This document shows positions 17,807 to 29,360 of a DNA stretch of 64,000 nucleotides, in pieces. The position numbers were made by a program, and so were the translations under genes. The stretch comes from Leptopterna dolabrata (lineage: Eukaryota; Arthropoda; Insecta; Hemiptera; Miridae): the NCBI GenBank assembly GCA_954871275.1, contig OX940978.1:41064078-41128077 (forward strand), in the 5' to 3' direction. The notes under the pieces were generated by a model, which saw only the letters and a program-made list of their open reading frames with translations, did no database searches and was not told the origin of the DNA. Positions within the stretch are counted from its first letter, which is position 1. The number at the start of each line of letters is the position of its first letter.

Positions 17807-20001
17807 ATACCTATGTGCGTGAATCATAAGGGTAAAACTACACTCGGTTATCATAGAATTACGTCAAAGATGATAAACATCTCTAACTTTTATGAAATGA
17901 AATTCGTTGCTTAAGATAAGTTTCGTCACTGATAATTTCAGATATTTGTTTGTAGTTTTGAGGATTTACAATGTAGGTAGGTTGATGATATTTTTACCAT
18001 TCTTTTGTTGAATTAAAGGGCGTTTCCCAGTTATTGCCTACAGAACAGTGATCAAGACCGCATGATTATACACAGTATATAAATTGTTTTAAACCGTCGT
18101 TGAGGATGAATTTGCAGCGTTTTTCAACAAACAGCATGAATTGCCAGCTTTGCTCTACTACTATTAAGGCTAAATGCAACGAGTTTAGTTGCAAAATCCA
18201 CCACCACGTGGCAGCACCGAAATTAATCAATTGTATTCTACTTTCATGTGAGAACAGAGCGAGATATTTAATTTGAAAAACGTATTCGAAAAACGGTAGA
18301 GAGTTCTTGGCCACCTCAGACCTTCCCATTTGTCTACTTCCCTTTCCTGAAATTGAGTGAATTGAATGCATAAGTAAATTGGCACAGAAATGTGTAAATT
18401 TTTGTCCACCGTTCCAAAAACGTATAGCTTATTTGTTCGAAGTTTTAAAATTATTGAAAAATGACCCTGTCCTTTGTTACACTTGAACTAGTCGGTTCGT
18501 GTGCAATTTTTGCCCAATGTTTAAAAAGGATTGACGATTGCAACGGCGATTGTGACGACAATTTAGTGTGTTTTGTTTTAGCAAATTTTCAAGGAAAATG
18601 AAGCCAATGAATGAAAATGAGACCAAAATTTTCAGAATATGAATTTTTGAAATTTGACATCGGCAAATCCATTTTAGAGCATCCTGAATTCATCCCTACA
18701 TTAAAAAAAAACTTTATATATATATATATATTTGTTCATGTCCCACTCCAGACGATATCTGACCGTGGTTACACGATAAAAACGCCAAATTTCGCCAAAA
18801 TATTCGTATTGACAACAAAAAAATGAGTTCGAAGATGAGCAGTTTTCAAAAATTCTGAAGGGGGTCAAATTTGAGTTTTTAGGGGGTACAAATAGGTAAA
18901 AAAATACTAAAACAGCAAACAGTTGATATAAAATCACTGAAAGTAGATGGAAGGGTAGGAAAAGACAGAACAATAAGATTTCAGTTGTTTTTCATAAACA
19001 GTAGGGGTCAAATTTGGATTTTTTGGGGGTCACAAAATGGTATTAAGGGCTATAATCAATAAAAACTAGTCTGACGTTGCGTGGGATGATGATTCACGAC
19101 GGAGGGACTATTTCGATTATTAAAATATTTTTCTTAAAAACGAGTGGGTTAATTTGACAGCATGAGGATAAAAAAATCGGCAAAACTGCTAAAAATCATG
19201 AAAAATTGATGACTATATAATTTTATGAAAAGTGGTATGGTTTCTCGCTGCATCATCTTTCTACACAATAGCACGATTATTTCCTTGTAAATTAGCTCTT
19301 TATTTTTACTATTTTTTTTACCTTTTTTTTCGTGGAAATAGCGTTTTGATACCTCCGTTTTTATTTTAAATCGGTTTCGCGTGGTCTAGTTCTTGATTAT
19401 GGTGTTGACGACTTGACATACACGCAAGCAAATAAAAATAAATAGGTGGCGTAGGTATATAAATAAATGTTAGGAAGGGGGAGGTGGGGGAGGTTACCTA
19501 GAAATGATTCATGAATGAAACGAACACCGTACAAGTTCACCTGTCACCGTGAGTTGTGAATGTTGGAGTCCTGAATGAACCCGAGCCCGATTCTCCATTA
19601 TGCCGGTCGGCAGAGGACATTATGATGAAGGTGAAATCTGGGTGTTGATAACATAATAGTTAAAACCGTCGGGGCGTCGATGTATAAACCGAATTAAAAG
19701 AGACGTCGTAGGTGGGCCTGTATCACGGGCTCTGGTGACGACGGTGTCACGGCAATCTCCGGCGTAGATTACCGTGTTGTGAGGTAGGAATCGTCCAACT
19801 CGGCTTCAACGCCTCAATACGCCGATCTGCGTCCAAAACCTCGTCCCACCTAAGGTAATTAGGGGTAGATCTACCGTGGAGCTGAGTCCGTGCCAGATCC
19901 CTTCACGGGCCTCGCCCACACACGCCGGCACCTTCAATCGACGTTACTTTGTCAACAGAATGATTCGACATATATACACATCGGTGGTTGATACTAATTT
20001 T
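17807..20001. other. No recognisable gene; short TA microsatellite
   Basis: AT-rich sequence with a (TA)n run at about 18716-18732. Short frames lack motifs. Two phrases, GGGGGTCAAATTTGAG-like and GGGGTCAAATTTGGAT-like, recur near 18860 and 19007. Confidence 0.45.
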
Positions 20002-20795
20002 AAAAACGCTGCAAATCCCTGCACAACGGTTTATTATTTTGTACAGAATACCATTCTGTTACAGATCACAGCTCTCTGTATATATATAACCCGTCTATAT
20101 CTATACATATAATAAAACAGTGTCTGTTTGTTTGTCTGTTTGTTTGTCTCGGCATCAATTGAGAACGGCTGAACGTAGAAAGTTGCGGTTGGTACCATTT
20201 GACGCAGAATTTATCTGGGAAGGTTTATGAAAAATCCGCATTTGAATCTGTCCATCCGTTGAAACGCTATGAATGAAATACTACTAAAAAACGTGTTATA
20301 ATCACTTCTATGAGGACGTTTATGCTTATAATAACTTTGAACGGTTGGACGTAAATCCGATTGTAATTAGATTCTGGATTCAGCTCGACGAGTACATTCA
20401 AGTGGTACTTCAATCAGGATGTTAGTGGGAGGGGGGTACAGGTTATGAGAGGGGGGGGGTCTACAGAAATTTCAAAACTACTTGACCAATTGGAGTGCAA
20501 CTTTGGGAATTTGTTGTGAGAACATTGAGGAATGTTTCTAACCAGGTAGGGAGGGTTCATAGGATACGGGGGGGGGGGGGTTAAAGGCAGTTAGGGTTGG
20601 CATTGGGGAAGGTTTCTGATCAGTTGAGGAGGGGGGATACAGGCATATTAAAATGCATGACCGTTGGCTCCATTTATTTAAATCGCAGCAACACGCGTCG
20701 GTTCAAATAGTATAATCTATACATACAATAAAACAGTGTCTGTTTGTTTGTTTGTTTGTCTCGGCATCAATTGAGAACGGCTGAACGTAGAAAGT

Positions 20796-21070
20796 TGCGG
20801 CTGGTTCCGCGAATCCCAATTATCCCAAGTAACTTCCCATTCCAATTTAAAAGAATACAGTTCCCGATTAGTGTCTGCTTTGCGATGACAATAAATAAAG
20901 CTCAGGGGCAAACTTTGCGCATTGCTGGGGTTGACCTTAGGACGGATTGTTTTTCACACGGACAACTTTACGTCTCCTGTTCGCGAGTTAGGAGCCCCTC
21001 TGACCTCTTTATTTGCACTCCGAATAGGACCATAAAAAATATTGTTTACAAAGAAGCATTGCAAAGGTAG
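20796..21070 (+). pseudogene. Helitron PIF1-like helicase, C-terminal fragment
   Basis: About 90 residues from the end of the Helitron helicase: VPRIPIIPSNFPFQFKR, then FAMTINKAQGQT (helicase motif V region) and QLYVSCSRV (motif VI region), ending KNIVYKEALQR and a stop. The Rep nuclease and most helicase motifs are missing. The join to the second Helitron 5' end occurs around 20796 without a start codon, so it cannot make an active enzyme. Confidence 0.85.
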
Positions 21071-21194
21071 TTTTCGTATTATCAAAGCAATGCGTACAGG
21101 GAGCTACAAGTCAGGATTAGTTTGGTAGGATAAGGATTAATTAGGATGCGAAACAGAAGGATTAGGAATTATTTGTATAACATACATAGGTATT

Positions 21195-21326
21195 GTGTAA
21201 ATAGTGTATATTACACAAGTGTAAATAGTGCTGTAAATATATGTAAATAGTGTATAATACACAAGTGTAAATAGTGCTGTATATATGTAAATAGTGCTGT
21301 AAATATATGTAAATAGTGTATTTTCA
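21195..21326 (+). repeat. AT-rich tandem repeat near the Helitron 3' end
   Basis: Repeats of TGTAAATAGTG, alternating with CTGTAAATATA or TATAATACACAAG. Internal to the Helitron and non-coding. Confidence 0.75.
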
Positions 21327-21453
21327 AATTTCAAATTTTCACTTGGGACGCACCCTTGAACCGTGGCTTACGGTAGCAAACAACCACTCTTTGTCAATCC
21401 TGAGGTGGTATCTGTTATGAGTGGGGCCTGTCCTAAAGGGGGTGTCTGTTCTA

Positions 21454-21481
21454 CCGTTGCGAAGCGCGGGTACACAGCTAG
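21454..21481 (+). other. Helitron 3' terminus: hairpin and CTAG
   Basis: CCGTTGC-GAA-GCGCGG forms a 6-bp stem with one bulge and a GAA loop at 21454-21469, eight bases before the terminal CTAG. This is the standard Helitron end signal (hairpin, then CTRR), followed by host T. Confidence 0.85.
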
Positions 21482-22061
21482 TAATATAATAATTATGTAC
21501 TACTCTATACATATAATGTAGATCGCAGACCCTCCATAGCTTAGCACCTAACCCCGTACTCGTTACTAGGTACCTACCTAATCACGAGTTAAATGTTGCT
21601 AAAATAATTCTGTCGATGACAAGCAGTAACTAAAATGGCAAAAATAAACGCAAATAATGAAGAAGTGATGAAGGGAAATTGTTGATATGGAGTGAAAATA
21701 CATTGGAAATGGCGGATGAGGTTGGGACAGAAACAAAAGCCGGCGCCACAACGCGAAATCCCATGTGATTGGAAAGGCCAGTCATGATGAATTTATTGAA
21801 AAAATACTCGTTACTAGGTACCTACCTGAACCGTGTAATGGATGAGGGGTTTAACTACGCCGCCCATACAGTGTAGTTTCCCCCTCTCCATCCTCTAGAA
21901 AGGTAGGGAGGCAGTGTGACAGCTGCCCCCGGAGACAATGGTTTGATTATAACGCAATGCCTCCAGGAGTTGACGATTCGTTTCCGCGAATCGACCGCCC
22001 CTTCAGCCGCGTGTCAAAAAGATCGGGAAGAGCCCGCATCCAAGATGGACGGGATTCCCAT

Positions 22062-22760
22062 ATACCGTCACAACCGTTGTGTAATAATTTGCCCATCAAT
22101 AATACTTCAACGGTTGTTCAAGTTGCAAAAGTACCTATCAACAAAATCCAGCCCCTTCTTGGTAGATGAGCCGTTGTGTAATAATTTACCGTTGTGTAAT
22201 AATTTGCCGTTGTGTAATAATTTGCTGATGTGTAATAATTTGCCATTGTGTAATAATTTGCCCATCAATAATACTTCAACGGTTGTTCAAGTTGCAAAAG
22301 TACCTATCAACAAAATCCAGCCCCTTCTGGGTAGATGAGCCGTTGTGTGATAATTTACCGTTGTGTAATAATTTGCCATTGTGTAATAATTTACCCATCA
22401 ATAATAGCTACTTCAACGGTTGTTCAAGTTGCAAAAGTACCTATCAACAAAATCCAGCTCCTTCTGGGTAGATGAGCCGTTGTGTAATAATTTACCGTTG
22501 TGTAATAATTTGCCGTTGTGTAATAATTTACCCATCAATAATACATCAACGGTTGTTCAAGGTGCAAAAGTACCTATCAACAAAATCCAGCCCCTTCTGG
22601 GTAGATGAGCCGTCGTGTAATAATTTACTGTGGTGTCATAATTTACCGTTGTGTAATAATTTGCCGGTGTGTAATAATTTGCCATTGTTTAATAATTTGC
22701 CATTGTTTAATAATTTACCCATCAATAATACTTCAACGTTTGTTCAAGTTTCAGAAGTAC
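22062..22760 (-). repeat. Higher-order satellite inside family A
   Basis: A block of about 95 bp (ATCAATAATACTTCAACGG ... CCCTTCTGGGTAGATGAG) alternates with variable runs of an 18-19 bp word, CCGTTGTGTAATAATTTG. About five higher-order units stand in a row, with two to six copies of the short word per unit. Other family A copies (44.7, 57.6, 61.1 kb) have one or two units, so this is a local expansion. Repeated frames here are by-products. Confidence 0.9.
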
Positions 22761-23304
22761 CTACTATTGTCAAATGAAATAATATCGCAGAACAAACAAC
22801 TCGACTTCATACAGCCATCCTTGATTATAATCAGATGCTCCCTAGTTAAGATATCCGGGCCGGATTTATACCTTTGATTCACGATCGTGTTGACGAAGCT
22901 TTTTGGTGCTCACGAACGGCTGGACGTACGATGCTCCGGGTGGTCTCAAAAAATTGTTTAGCTGAAGACAAATTTAATAACGTAAAAAAAAAAACCATAC
23001 CCTTCCATCGGAAGTTTTCGAGCTACGGCGTTCTGAAAATGTCAACCCCTATTTTGAACCCCTTAGAGATGACTGACAGTAACCTCGAGCTTCGAGGACC
23101 AACTAGACCGCGAACGGAACCTATAACCCGAATTTCATCAATTTTGTTTCATGGTAACTAAGAAAAGTGGCCCGTACGGCGTACGGCGGACAGATAGAAA
23201 TATTTTTATTGCAGTTTTGGATTCTACATACCTTGAAACGTAAACCATCAAATTTTGAGGGTAAGAATTTTTTTTTCTTGCTCGATTCCAATTGTTCATT
23301 ATTG

Positions 23305-23944
23305 TATGGCGCTTGGCTTCCTCGTAATCATATCGTGATCGCCATGACCAAAATGATATAAAACTCTTTATGGTCATGATCCATGATTCTGTTCGGTTAG
23401 CTACTGAAAGTTCCATTCATTTCGGTTATAAAACGCATTCATTCTTTACGTTCAATGATGTTTGAATACATGCGCAGGCGGGGATTAAATTCCCATCTCA
23501 ATTAAATTCATGTGGTGCCTTCTGGGCAACACAATCAGTTGATTAGAGCCGGAGTTGAGCGTGTCGCAAGGATGTGCAGATGAAAATGACAGTCCGAGTA
23601 TTTCGTAACCGCAGTTGCCTCAGCAGTGTCCTATTTCAATAATAATCAACATCGTCCTCCATTTCCCAAAAATAACAATCGTACTCATAGTTATTCTATC
23701 CTCGCGAGTACTTCACTTCCCCCGCTCATCTGTTTGTGATGGTTCACCAAACTTGTGACTCACCTCCCATACATTGTAGCGAGTATTTTCATAGATACCA
23801 GTGATCATTCTTCCTCGTCCTTCAGTATTTTCCTCTCGTGTCCTTAGTAAGATTTTATGCACCTTGTAACCTACAACCTTCACCAACAATACTGAAGTCC
23901 ATACTATATTACAATAAAGGCACTTGTCTAAATTGGTATACTAT
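23305..23944. other. No feature seen
   Basis: No gene or repeat recognised between the decayed family A end and the LINE tail. Confidence 0.4.
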
Positions 23945-24740
23945 ACACGGTGCAAATTCAAATTCAAAATAGATTTATTCCCATACATAAATTACAATGA
24001 ACTAAGTGGTACTTTATACATAATAGGGAACCACATGCGATGGAGCATAGCTCTGTGATGCATGTGGGAGCCTTATTTAATAAATCAGTTACAAATCAGA
24101 AGTTATCTCTGGGCTTAGTTGTAGGTGCATGGTCACAATGAGTATCGGGAAGAAACAAAATTAAATAAATATATAAGTATATAATAAATAAGAGAAACTA
24201 AGGTTGAGGGGGAAAAAATGGGTACGTGCTTATCGTCTGTAGCGGCTTCTAAGAAAAGCGTCATATTTATTGACATCTTGTGGGATCAGCCAGGTTAACA
24301 CTCGTTTTTTGTAACTACTACGGGTTAACGACACAGGAGCACGGAACTCGGGGAGGTGTATCGTAACTGGAGTGGTAGGCTGTAGTAGCAATGCAAAGAG
24401 GTGAAGTGTAGCCGGGTTTTGTGTGCAGGAATTACATCTCTGGTAGTGAGACGTATACCGTAAGGGGAATTAGATGAGGTCGACACATTGAAAAGGTGAG
24501 GGTGTTTATGGAAGAACAGAAGAATCACTTTGAGATACAGCTGTCGTATAGTGAACACTCTCATCTCCGTAAAGAGCGCCTGAGAGGAATATTGCTTAGG
24601 TTTCCCGAGAATTACCTTTAGGATTGCCTTTTGCATGATTTGAAGTGGCTCCAGAATCGTGCAAGCACGTATCCACTAAGAATTCCTGAAGGTTTCGGAC
24701 TGTGAAAAGAGCTATCCCACTTTGTGCACGCCAGTAGCAG
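23945..24740 (-). mobile_element. LINE (non-LTR retrotransposon), 3' fragment
   Basis: Minus strand. The 3' end carries GGGAATAAATCTATTTTGAA with a TTTGAATTTGAA-type tail at 23945-23980. Upstream is a non-coding 3' stretch, then the end of a reverse-transcriptase ORF (24325-24660). The element is 5'-truncated near 24740, the usual fate of LINE insertions. Confidence 0.75.
24325..24660 (-). pseudogene. LINE ORF2 C-terminal region
   Basis: Residues TILEPLQIMQKAILKVILGK, then PKQYSSQALFTEMRVFTIRQL and LYLKVILLFFHK, match the conserved block after the RT domain in Jockey/CR1-type insect LINEs (LQ..A.R.I......L..EL..L....LY). The catalytic RT part and endonuclease are absent. A non-functional remnant. 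Confidence 0.75.
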
Positions 24741-27134
24741 TACAGCTACAGTTTTAATTGTCAGCATGGTGATTGTTAGTCATTTGGGCTGACGGTTAGC
24801 CATTTCCGTCAGAGTAGATCGTTCGAGACGGCCATGGCAAAATCAGCTACCCGCATGCAGGAGGGTACCCTATTGTTTTCGAATTAAGGTCTAGTTTTGC
24901 AGGAACTGCGGGAAAACTCGTGTGAATACTATATTCAGTACTTTGTACACACCATCCAATAGGTTTCTCAGCCCTGTAATTTATTATATCAGTTTGCCTT
25001 TACTTAATGTAGGTTATTTGAAAATTCGTTGTTCTAAGTAGTCTCACGTGAATTTACAGTATGCGCAGTATCTACAGCATTGTATTTGTCAGCTGTAAAT
25101 ATGTAAATAGTTCTGATAGCGAATTCATAGGGCCATCGTGGTTAATTATTGAGTTCCGTAGTTAAACTTTGTTTGATAATGATTACTGTATTCTTTGAAC
25201 ATGATTAAATAGCCTTTATGAGACTCGTAGTGAGATTTCGAAGTGAACTGGTATTTCCGAAGTGAAAACAGCTCAACCTCCTTGATCTAGGAATATACTA
25301 TTTACGTACTCTGAATCCATTTTTAAACCGGACCTTCAACGTTTTCAATAACGCCGCAATTTTTAACCAGGAGAGTTTCATTTGATATCTACAGTCTTTT
25401 CAGATTGCAAATTAACTCCTCCACACATGACCTAGAAAGACCGAATTGGATTATGGAAAAAATTTAAATTCGTACCTCGTGAAGAGGATGGTATAATTAT
25501 ATAAATAATATATATTATGTTTGTATACTTGTAAAACGCCTCTGGGTAGCAGCGATAAACGACATCTTACAAGCCAAGAACCCAAAACATATTTCTGCCG
25601 TTGTATTTTTGTACTGCCTCTCTCCCTTCGCCCCTCCCGTGGTTTATTATTAAGACAGCTACCCGTCAGAGGGCGTGAGGTGTTAATCGATCAACTAAAA
25701 CGCTTGTGGAACCAGAGACAGAGTGAGCTATTAAGGTGACATTAGTCCTACCCGTTCACGTTCCCTGTTCCTCGTTCCAAAACGGCATTAGTAGTATCGT
25801 TTCCATCCCTCCCTCATTGGACGTATATCCAACCAGACACGCTATACAAACATCCTTTCCCCTCCTTCTCCACTCAGCTCCTATTTATAATGGGCTCATT
25901 AACTCGGATGCTTCTCTTGCTCGGGTGTCAAACCTCCGAGCTGTTGTTAATCACTGGGTAGTCCCCCTCTATTTCCGTTTGCTGCTGTTCTGTTATCCCT
26001 CTCCTCTTCTCACCTCGATCCCCGTCTTCTCATCTCTATCTTTTCTGTGTAATTGCCAAGAGAGTTTTTAGAATGGTTTGTCGTTTTGTTCGGAACCATT
26101 CATATTTAAAATTTTAATAAGCCAAAGGTTATAAAGGTTTCATTGTCTGAAAGCGCATAAAGCAAAGAATTGTTCGAAGCCCTTAAAGATTAAATTTTGA
26201 GGAATTTAAATTGCACTTTAAATTTTCCTTAACATTACCCACTAACATAAGAAAGCCCTCGAAGATTTTTCACCGATATAAAACACTGGTGCTGAAAATT
26301 GAGAGTTTTGATGGCCCACTCCAACCCAACAATCCTACAACCCGTTATCACCCGCAACAATCAATCAATTCCATTGATTGAGTCCATACGATATCTAAAT
26401 CTTGAACCCATCCGCACTAGATCAAGCAGCGGACTCTCACACAGACTCTTCGACCCATCGCCGTCTATAGCTGAAAAGATGAGAGCGAGTTTTCTCCGCA
26501 GAATTCAACGTAGGCACTCATTCATGGCGTCATCACATCGCGTTTCGCCGGGTGGAAAAGCTATAAAGATCCTTCAAAATCACAGTGGGGAGAAGAAAAA
26601 AATGTTTCGAACGGAATCAGGAGTGAAATATAAGGGCTAATACGGCTCTTGAGGAGGCATTCATGAGGGGTCGATCATTAGAAGTGAAGCGAAAACGAGT
26701 AGAGGAAGAAGAAAATATGGAGTTGGGCAACCGCGCGAGGGACTTATCTCTTACGGTCCATTTCTCCCAGACAGAGCTTCAAACCGCCCCCGTCCGCTTC
26801 TTCCTGCTCGAAGCCCAAGACCAATTTCACGTATTACACGAGTGAAGGAAAAAAAGGCGGGGCACAAGAGTAGCGTTCTGGTGAAGAGGGAGTGGTGGAA
26901 GTTGAGGCGTAGAACTGCTTTCGTGGCATTTTCTATATAAACGGAGCCTATAACGTCAATATATCCTGATATGATGGTGTATTCTGAAGGATGATCGTTT
27001 GATTTTAGAATGAACAGTGCTTATGGCGAATGAACGTTAACACGCGAAAACATGTTACTCACCAAGTTGTTACGTTTTAGAAGAAGCCAGGAAGGTCTCA
27101 GCAAGACACAAAAGTACATCGCTAGTACACTGAG
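24741..27134. other. No recognisable gene
   Basis: Frames at 25521-26071 and 26299-26845 carry no recognisable motif and lack a consistent codon pattern. No repeat of this window was identified here. Confidence 0.4.
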
Positions 27135-27860
27135 AAAAACGCGCATGGGTCTATTATTCTACTGGACATACTACAGAAATGCTGGCTGTTCACTTATTGT
27201 TTCTTTCATGTGCACTAATTGAAATAGCTATTGATGACGGTTTCCACCAATTTTGGCCCCCAAAAACACGAATTAGGCTCGGTTTTTTAGAACATTATTT
27301 TTGATCATTGATAGTACGATTTAATTGTCTTGATGTACCTACCTGTTGATAATACTTCTAGTGTTATTATACAAATGTGAGGTGATTTCAGACAATTTCC
27401 CATGTTTTTGACTAATAAAAAATGAATTTCGGGAGCTTAACCTTCGTTACAACCTCAATTCTACACTCTTCGGTCAAAATCAACCAAATATTCGGTCTTC
27501 TCGCCCTAAAAAACATGGAAAACGATACCCCAGAAGCTCATGTTCACTAAAACTTTTAAAATCCCTCGAAAACCCCAATTTTTACACTAATTTTTCTCCC
27601 ATACCACCCCTGGGTGTATGCCGATCGGGCTGCCGTGTTTCGGTAGATAACTAGGAGCCATATTTGTTCCCGAATGGGGACCCGAACTGCGTGCGGAAAA
27701 ACGACGATTTTAGACCAAAATTTAACGTAAATTTAAGTCTGGAACTTCCTTAGAACCTCAATTTTCCACTCTTTGGTCAAAATCGACTTCATATTCGGTC
27801 TTCTCGTCCCAAAAACATGGAAAACAATAGGTACCTCAAAAGCTCATGTTACTAAAACAC
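27135..27860 (-). mobile_element. Repeat family B copy, truncated
   Basis: Begins AAAAACGCGCATGGGTCTAT and follows the family B order (TTATTATTCTACTGGACATAC, GGTTTCCACCAATTTTGGCC, GTGATTTCAGACAATTTCCC, CCCTGGGTGTATGCCGATCG). It contains two versions of the GGTCAAAATCGA/TTCGGTCTTCTCG module in tandem. It stops at ACTAAAACACAAAAA, where the next copy begins. Confidence 0.75.
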
Positions 27861-28581
27861 AAAAACGCTGCAATGGGTTTATTATTCTATTGGACATACC
27901 TACAGAAAGTTGGGCTTTTAATTTATCGTTTCTTTCATGTAAAATAATTGAAATAGCTATTTTTGATGTTTTCCACCAATTTTGGCCCCTAAACCACGAA
28001 TTAGGTACGCTCTTTTTTCTCCAAATTATCTTTGATCATTGATAGTGCCAATTAATCGTCTTGATCCACGTGTTACAACTTTTTCTAGTGTTATTATACG
28101 AATTGATGGTGATTTCAGACGATTTCCCAGGTTTTTGACTCATGAAAAATCAATTTTGGGAGCTGAACATTTGGTAGAACCTCAATTTTCCACTCTTTGG
28201 TCAAAATCGACTTCATATTCGGTCTTCTCGTCCCCAAAAACATGGAAAACGATACCTCAAAAGCTCATGTTACTGAAGCACAAAAAGTACCTATTTTTAT
28301 ACACATTCTCACTCATAACTCCCCTGGGTATATTCCGTCGGGCTGCAAAGTTTCGGGACACGACTAGGCCCAAATGGAGCCTGTGTGCGAAAGAACGAAT
28401 GTTTTAGACCGAAAATGAAGTCGGTACACGTGATACGGCGTACGGCGGACGACGGACGGACATTGTATTTTTGGAATCTACGCACTTTGAAACATAAAAG
28501 AAACAATTTTGAGTGGGTGTTATAAAAATGTTTTGCTGAGCGATTACATAGGTGTATTATTCACAGAATAATAAACCAAAA
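27861..28581 (-). mobile_element. Repeat family B copy, near complete
   Basis: From AAAAACGCTGCAATGGG to the terminus CACAGAATAATAAACCAAAA. The left end abuts the truncated copy inside the shared word AAAAA, suggesting template switching or insertion at A/T runs. Confidence 0.8.
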
Positions 28582-29360
28582 GTGGTGATGGAAGGACGGA
28601 GACCATCACTGATGATCGTCCATCCGTAGACGTTCCTTCAAAAATGACCTTCGTTGGCCGGCATTTTGACCATCCGTAGCGACTCGTGACCATCAGTTAA
28701 GGTCACGGTTAAACGGGACGTCGGCCTTCACGGAGGCGCCAGTAGTGTCCGTGAGACAATGACGTTCCATCGCGTTCCGTGCGTCCTAGTGAACACGACG
28801 GATGTACTCCGTGGTGGGTTCCGTAACGAACAACCATCCGTCAGGATCACGGAGCCACTCATCTGGCGGAGGGTCGTCGTTCCGTAAACCAACGGTTATG
28901 ACAAAGGACGGGTATGAGGGGCATCCGTTGTTTGTTCATCGTCCGTAATGTGTCCGTAGGGTCTTGTTGTCATTACGGAGGGGTATAAAGGTGGCTTCCG
29001 TCGTTGGAACGTCGTCCGTAATCCGTCCTTGGTGAATCGTTGTCATTGAGGAGAGGTGTAATTGTGGTGTCCGTCCTGGAATGTCGTCCAGAGTGTGTCC
29101 GTGGTTGACAGTTGTTATTCAGGAGGGGGTATAAAAATGTGGCTTCCGTTGTGGGGACACCGTCCATACATTTTCCATAGGAGGCATATAGTCACGGACG
29201 GGCATGAAGTTGTCTCCCGCCAATGGAACGCCGTCCATGGCGCATCCGTCATTGACCGTTGTTATAATGGAGGGGTATAAATGTGGCTCCCGTCGTAGGA
29301 ACGCCGTCTGTAGTGTGCCCATAAGAGCCACTTGTCGCCACGGACGGGTCTCCCGTCAAA
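28582..29360. repeat. Degenerate CCGTCCGTAA-rich repeat array
   Basis: From about 28970 a unit of roughly 115 bp recurs: GGGGTATAAA, GTGGCTTCCGT, GGAACGTCGTCCGTA, then GTTGT-CATT-like text (29029, 29105, 29270). Upstream to 28590 there are many single ATCCGT/CGTCCGT words. No coding frame is supported. Confidence 0.6.

Larger units (their letters stand above)
20100..21481 (+). mobile_element. Chimeric non-autonomous Helitron with two 5' ends
   Basis: Starts A|TCTATACATATAATAAAA at 20100 and ends CTAG|T at 21481, inserted between A and T as Helitrons do. The uninterrupted family A copy near 57320 supplies the empty site. The 5' part shows the usual text (GTCTGTTTGTTTG, then CTCGGCATCAATTGAGAACG). 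A second 5' terminus, TCTATACATACAATAAAA, begins at 20716, also after A, and repeats the same 80 bases; only one 3' terminus exists. Between the two starts lies about 615 bp with three G-rich blocks near 20450, 20570 and 20630. After the second start comes a helicase C-terminal fragment. The unit therefore moved from the outer start, carrying an internal second start. Confidence 0.85.
20002..23304 (-). mobile_element. Repeat family A copy, interrupted and expanded
   Basis: Begins AAAAACGCTGCAAATCCCTG and ends in the CTCGATTCCAA...TTCATTATT terminus, the reverse of the copy at 43994. After removing a Helitron (20100-21481) and a satellite expansion (about 22062-22760), the remaining blocks follow the same order as the 57227-58319 copy. 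The Helitron lies exactly between CCGTCTATA and TAATATAAT of the family consensus. The outer AAACCAAAA terminus is lost at 23304. Confidence 0.75.

Noticed and set aside
22062..22760. CRISPR-like array
   Set aside because: Short words are directly tandem or separated by one conserved block, not by unique spacers, in a eukaryotic transposon context.
25521..26845. Cluster of medium ORFs as a host gene
   Set aside because: Frames lie in different phases without convincing splice sites or recognisable domains; transcript data would be decisive.
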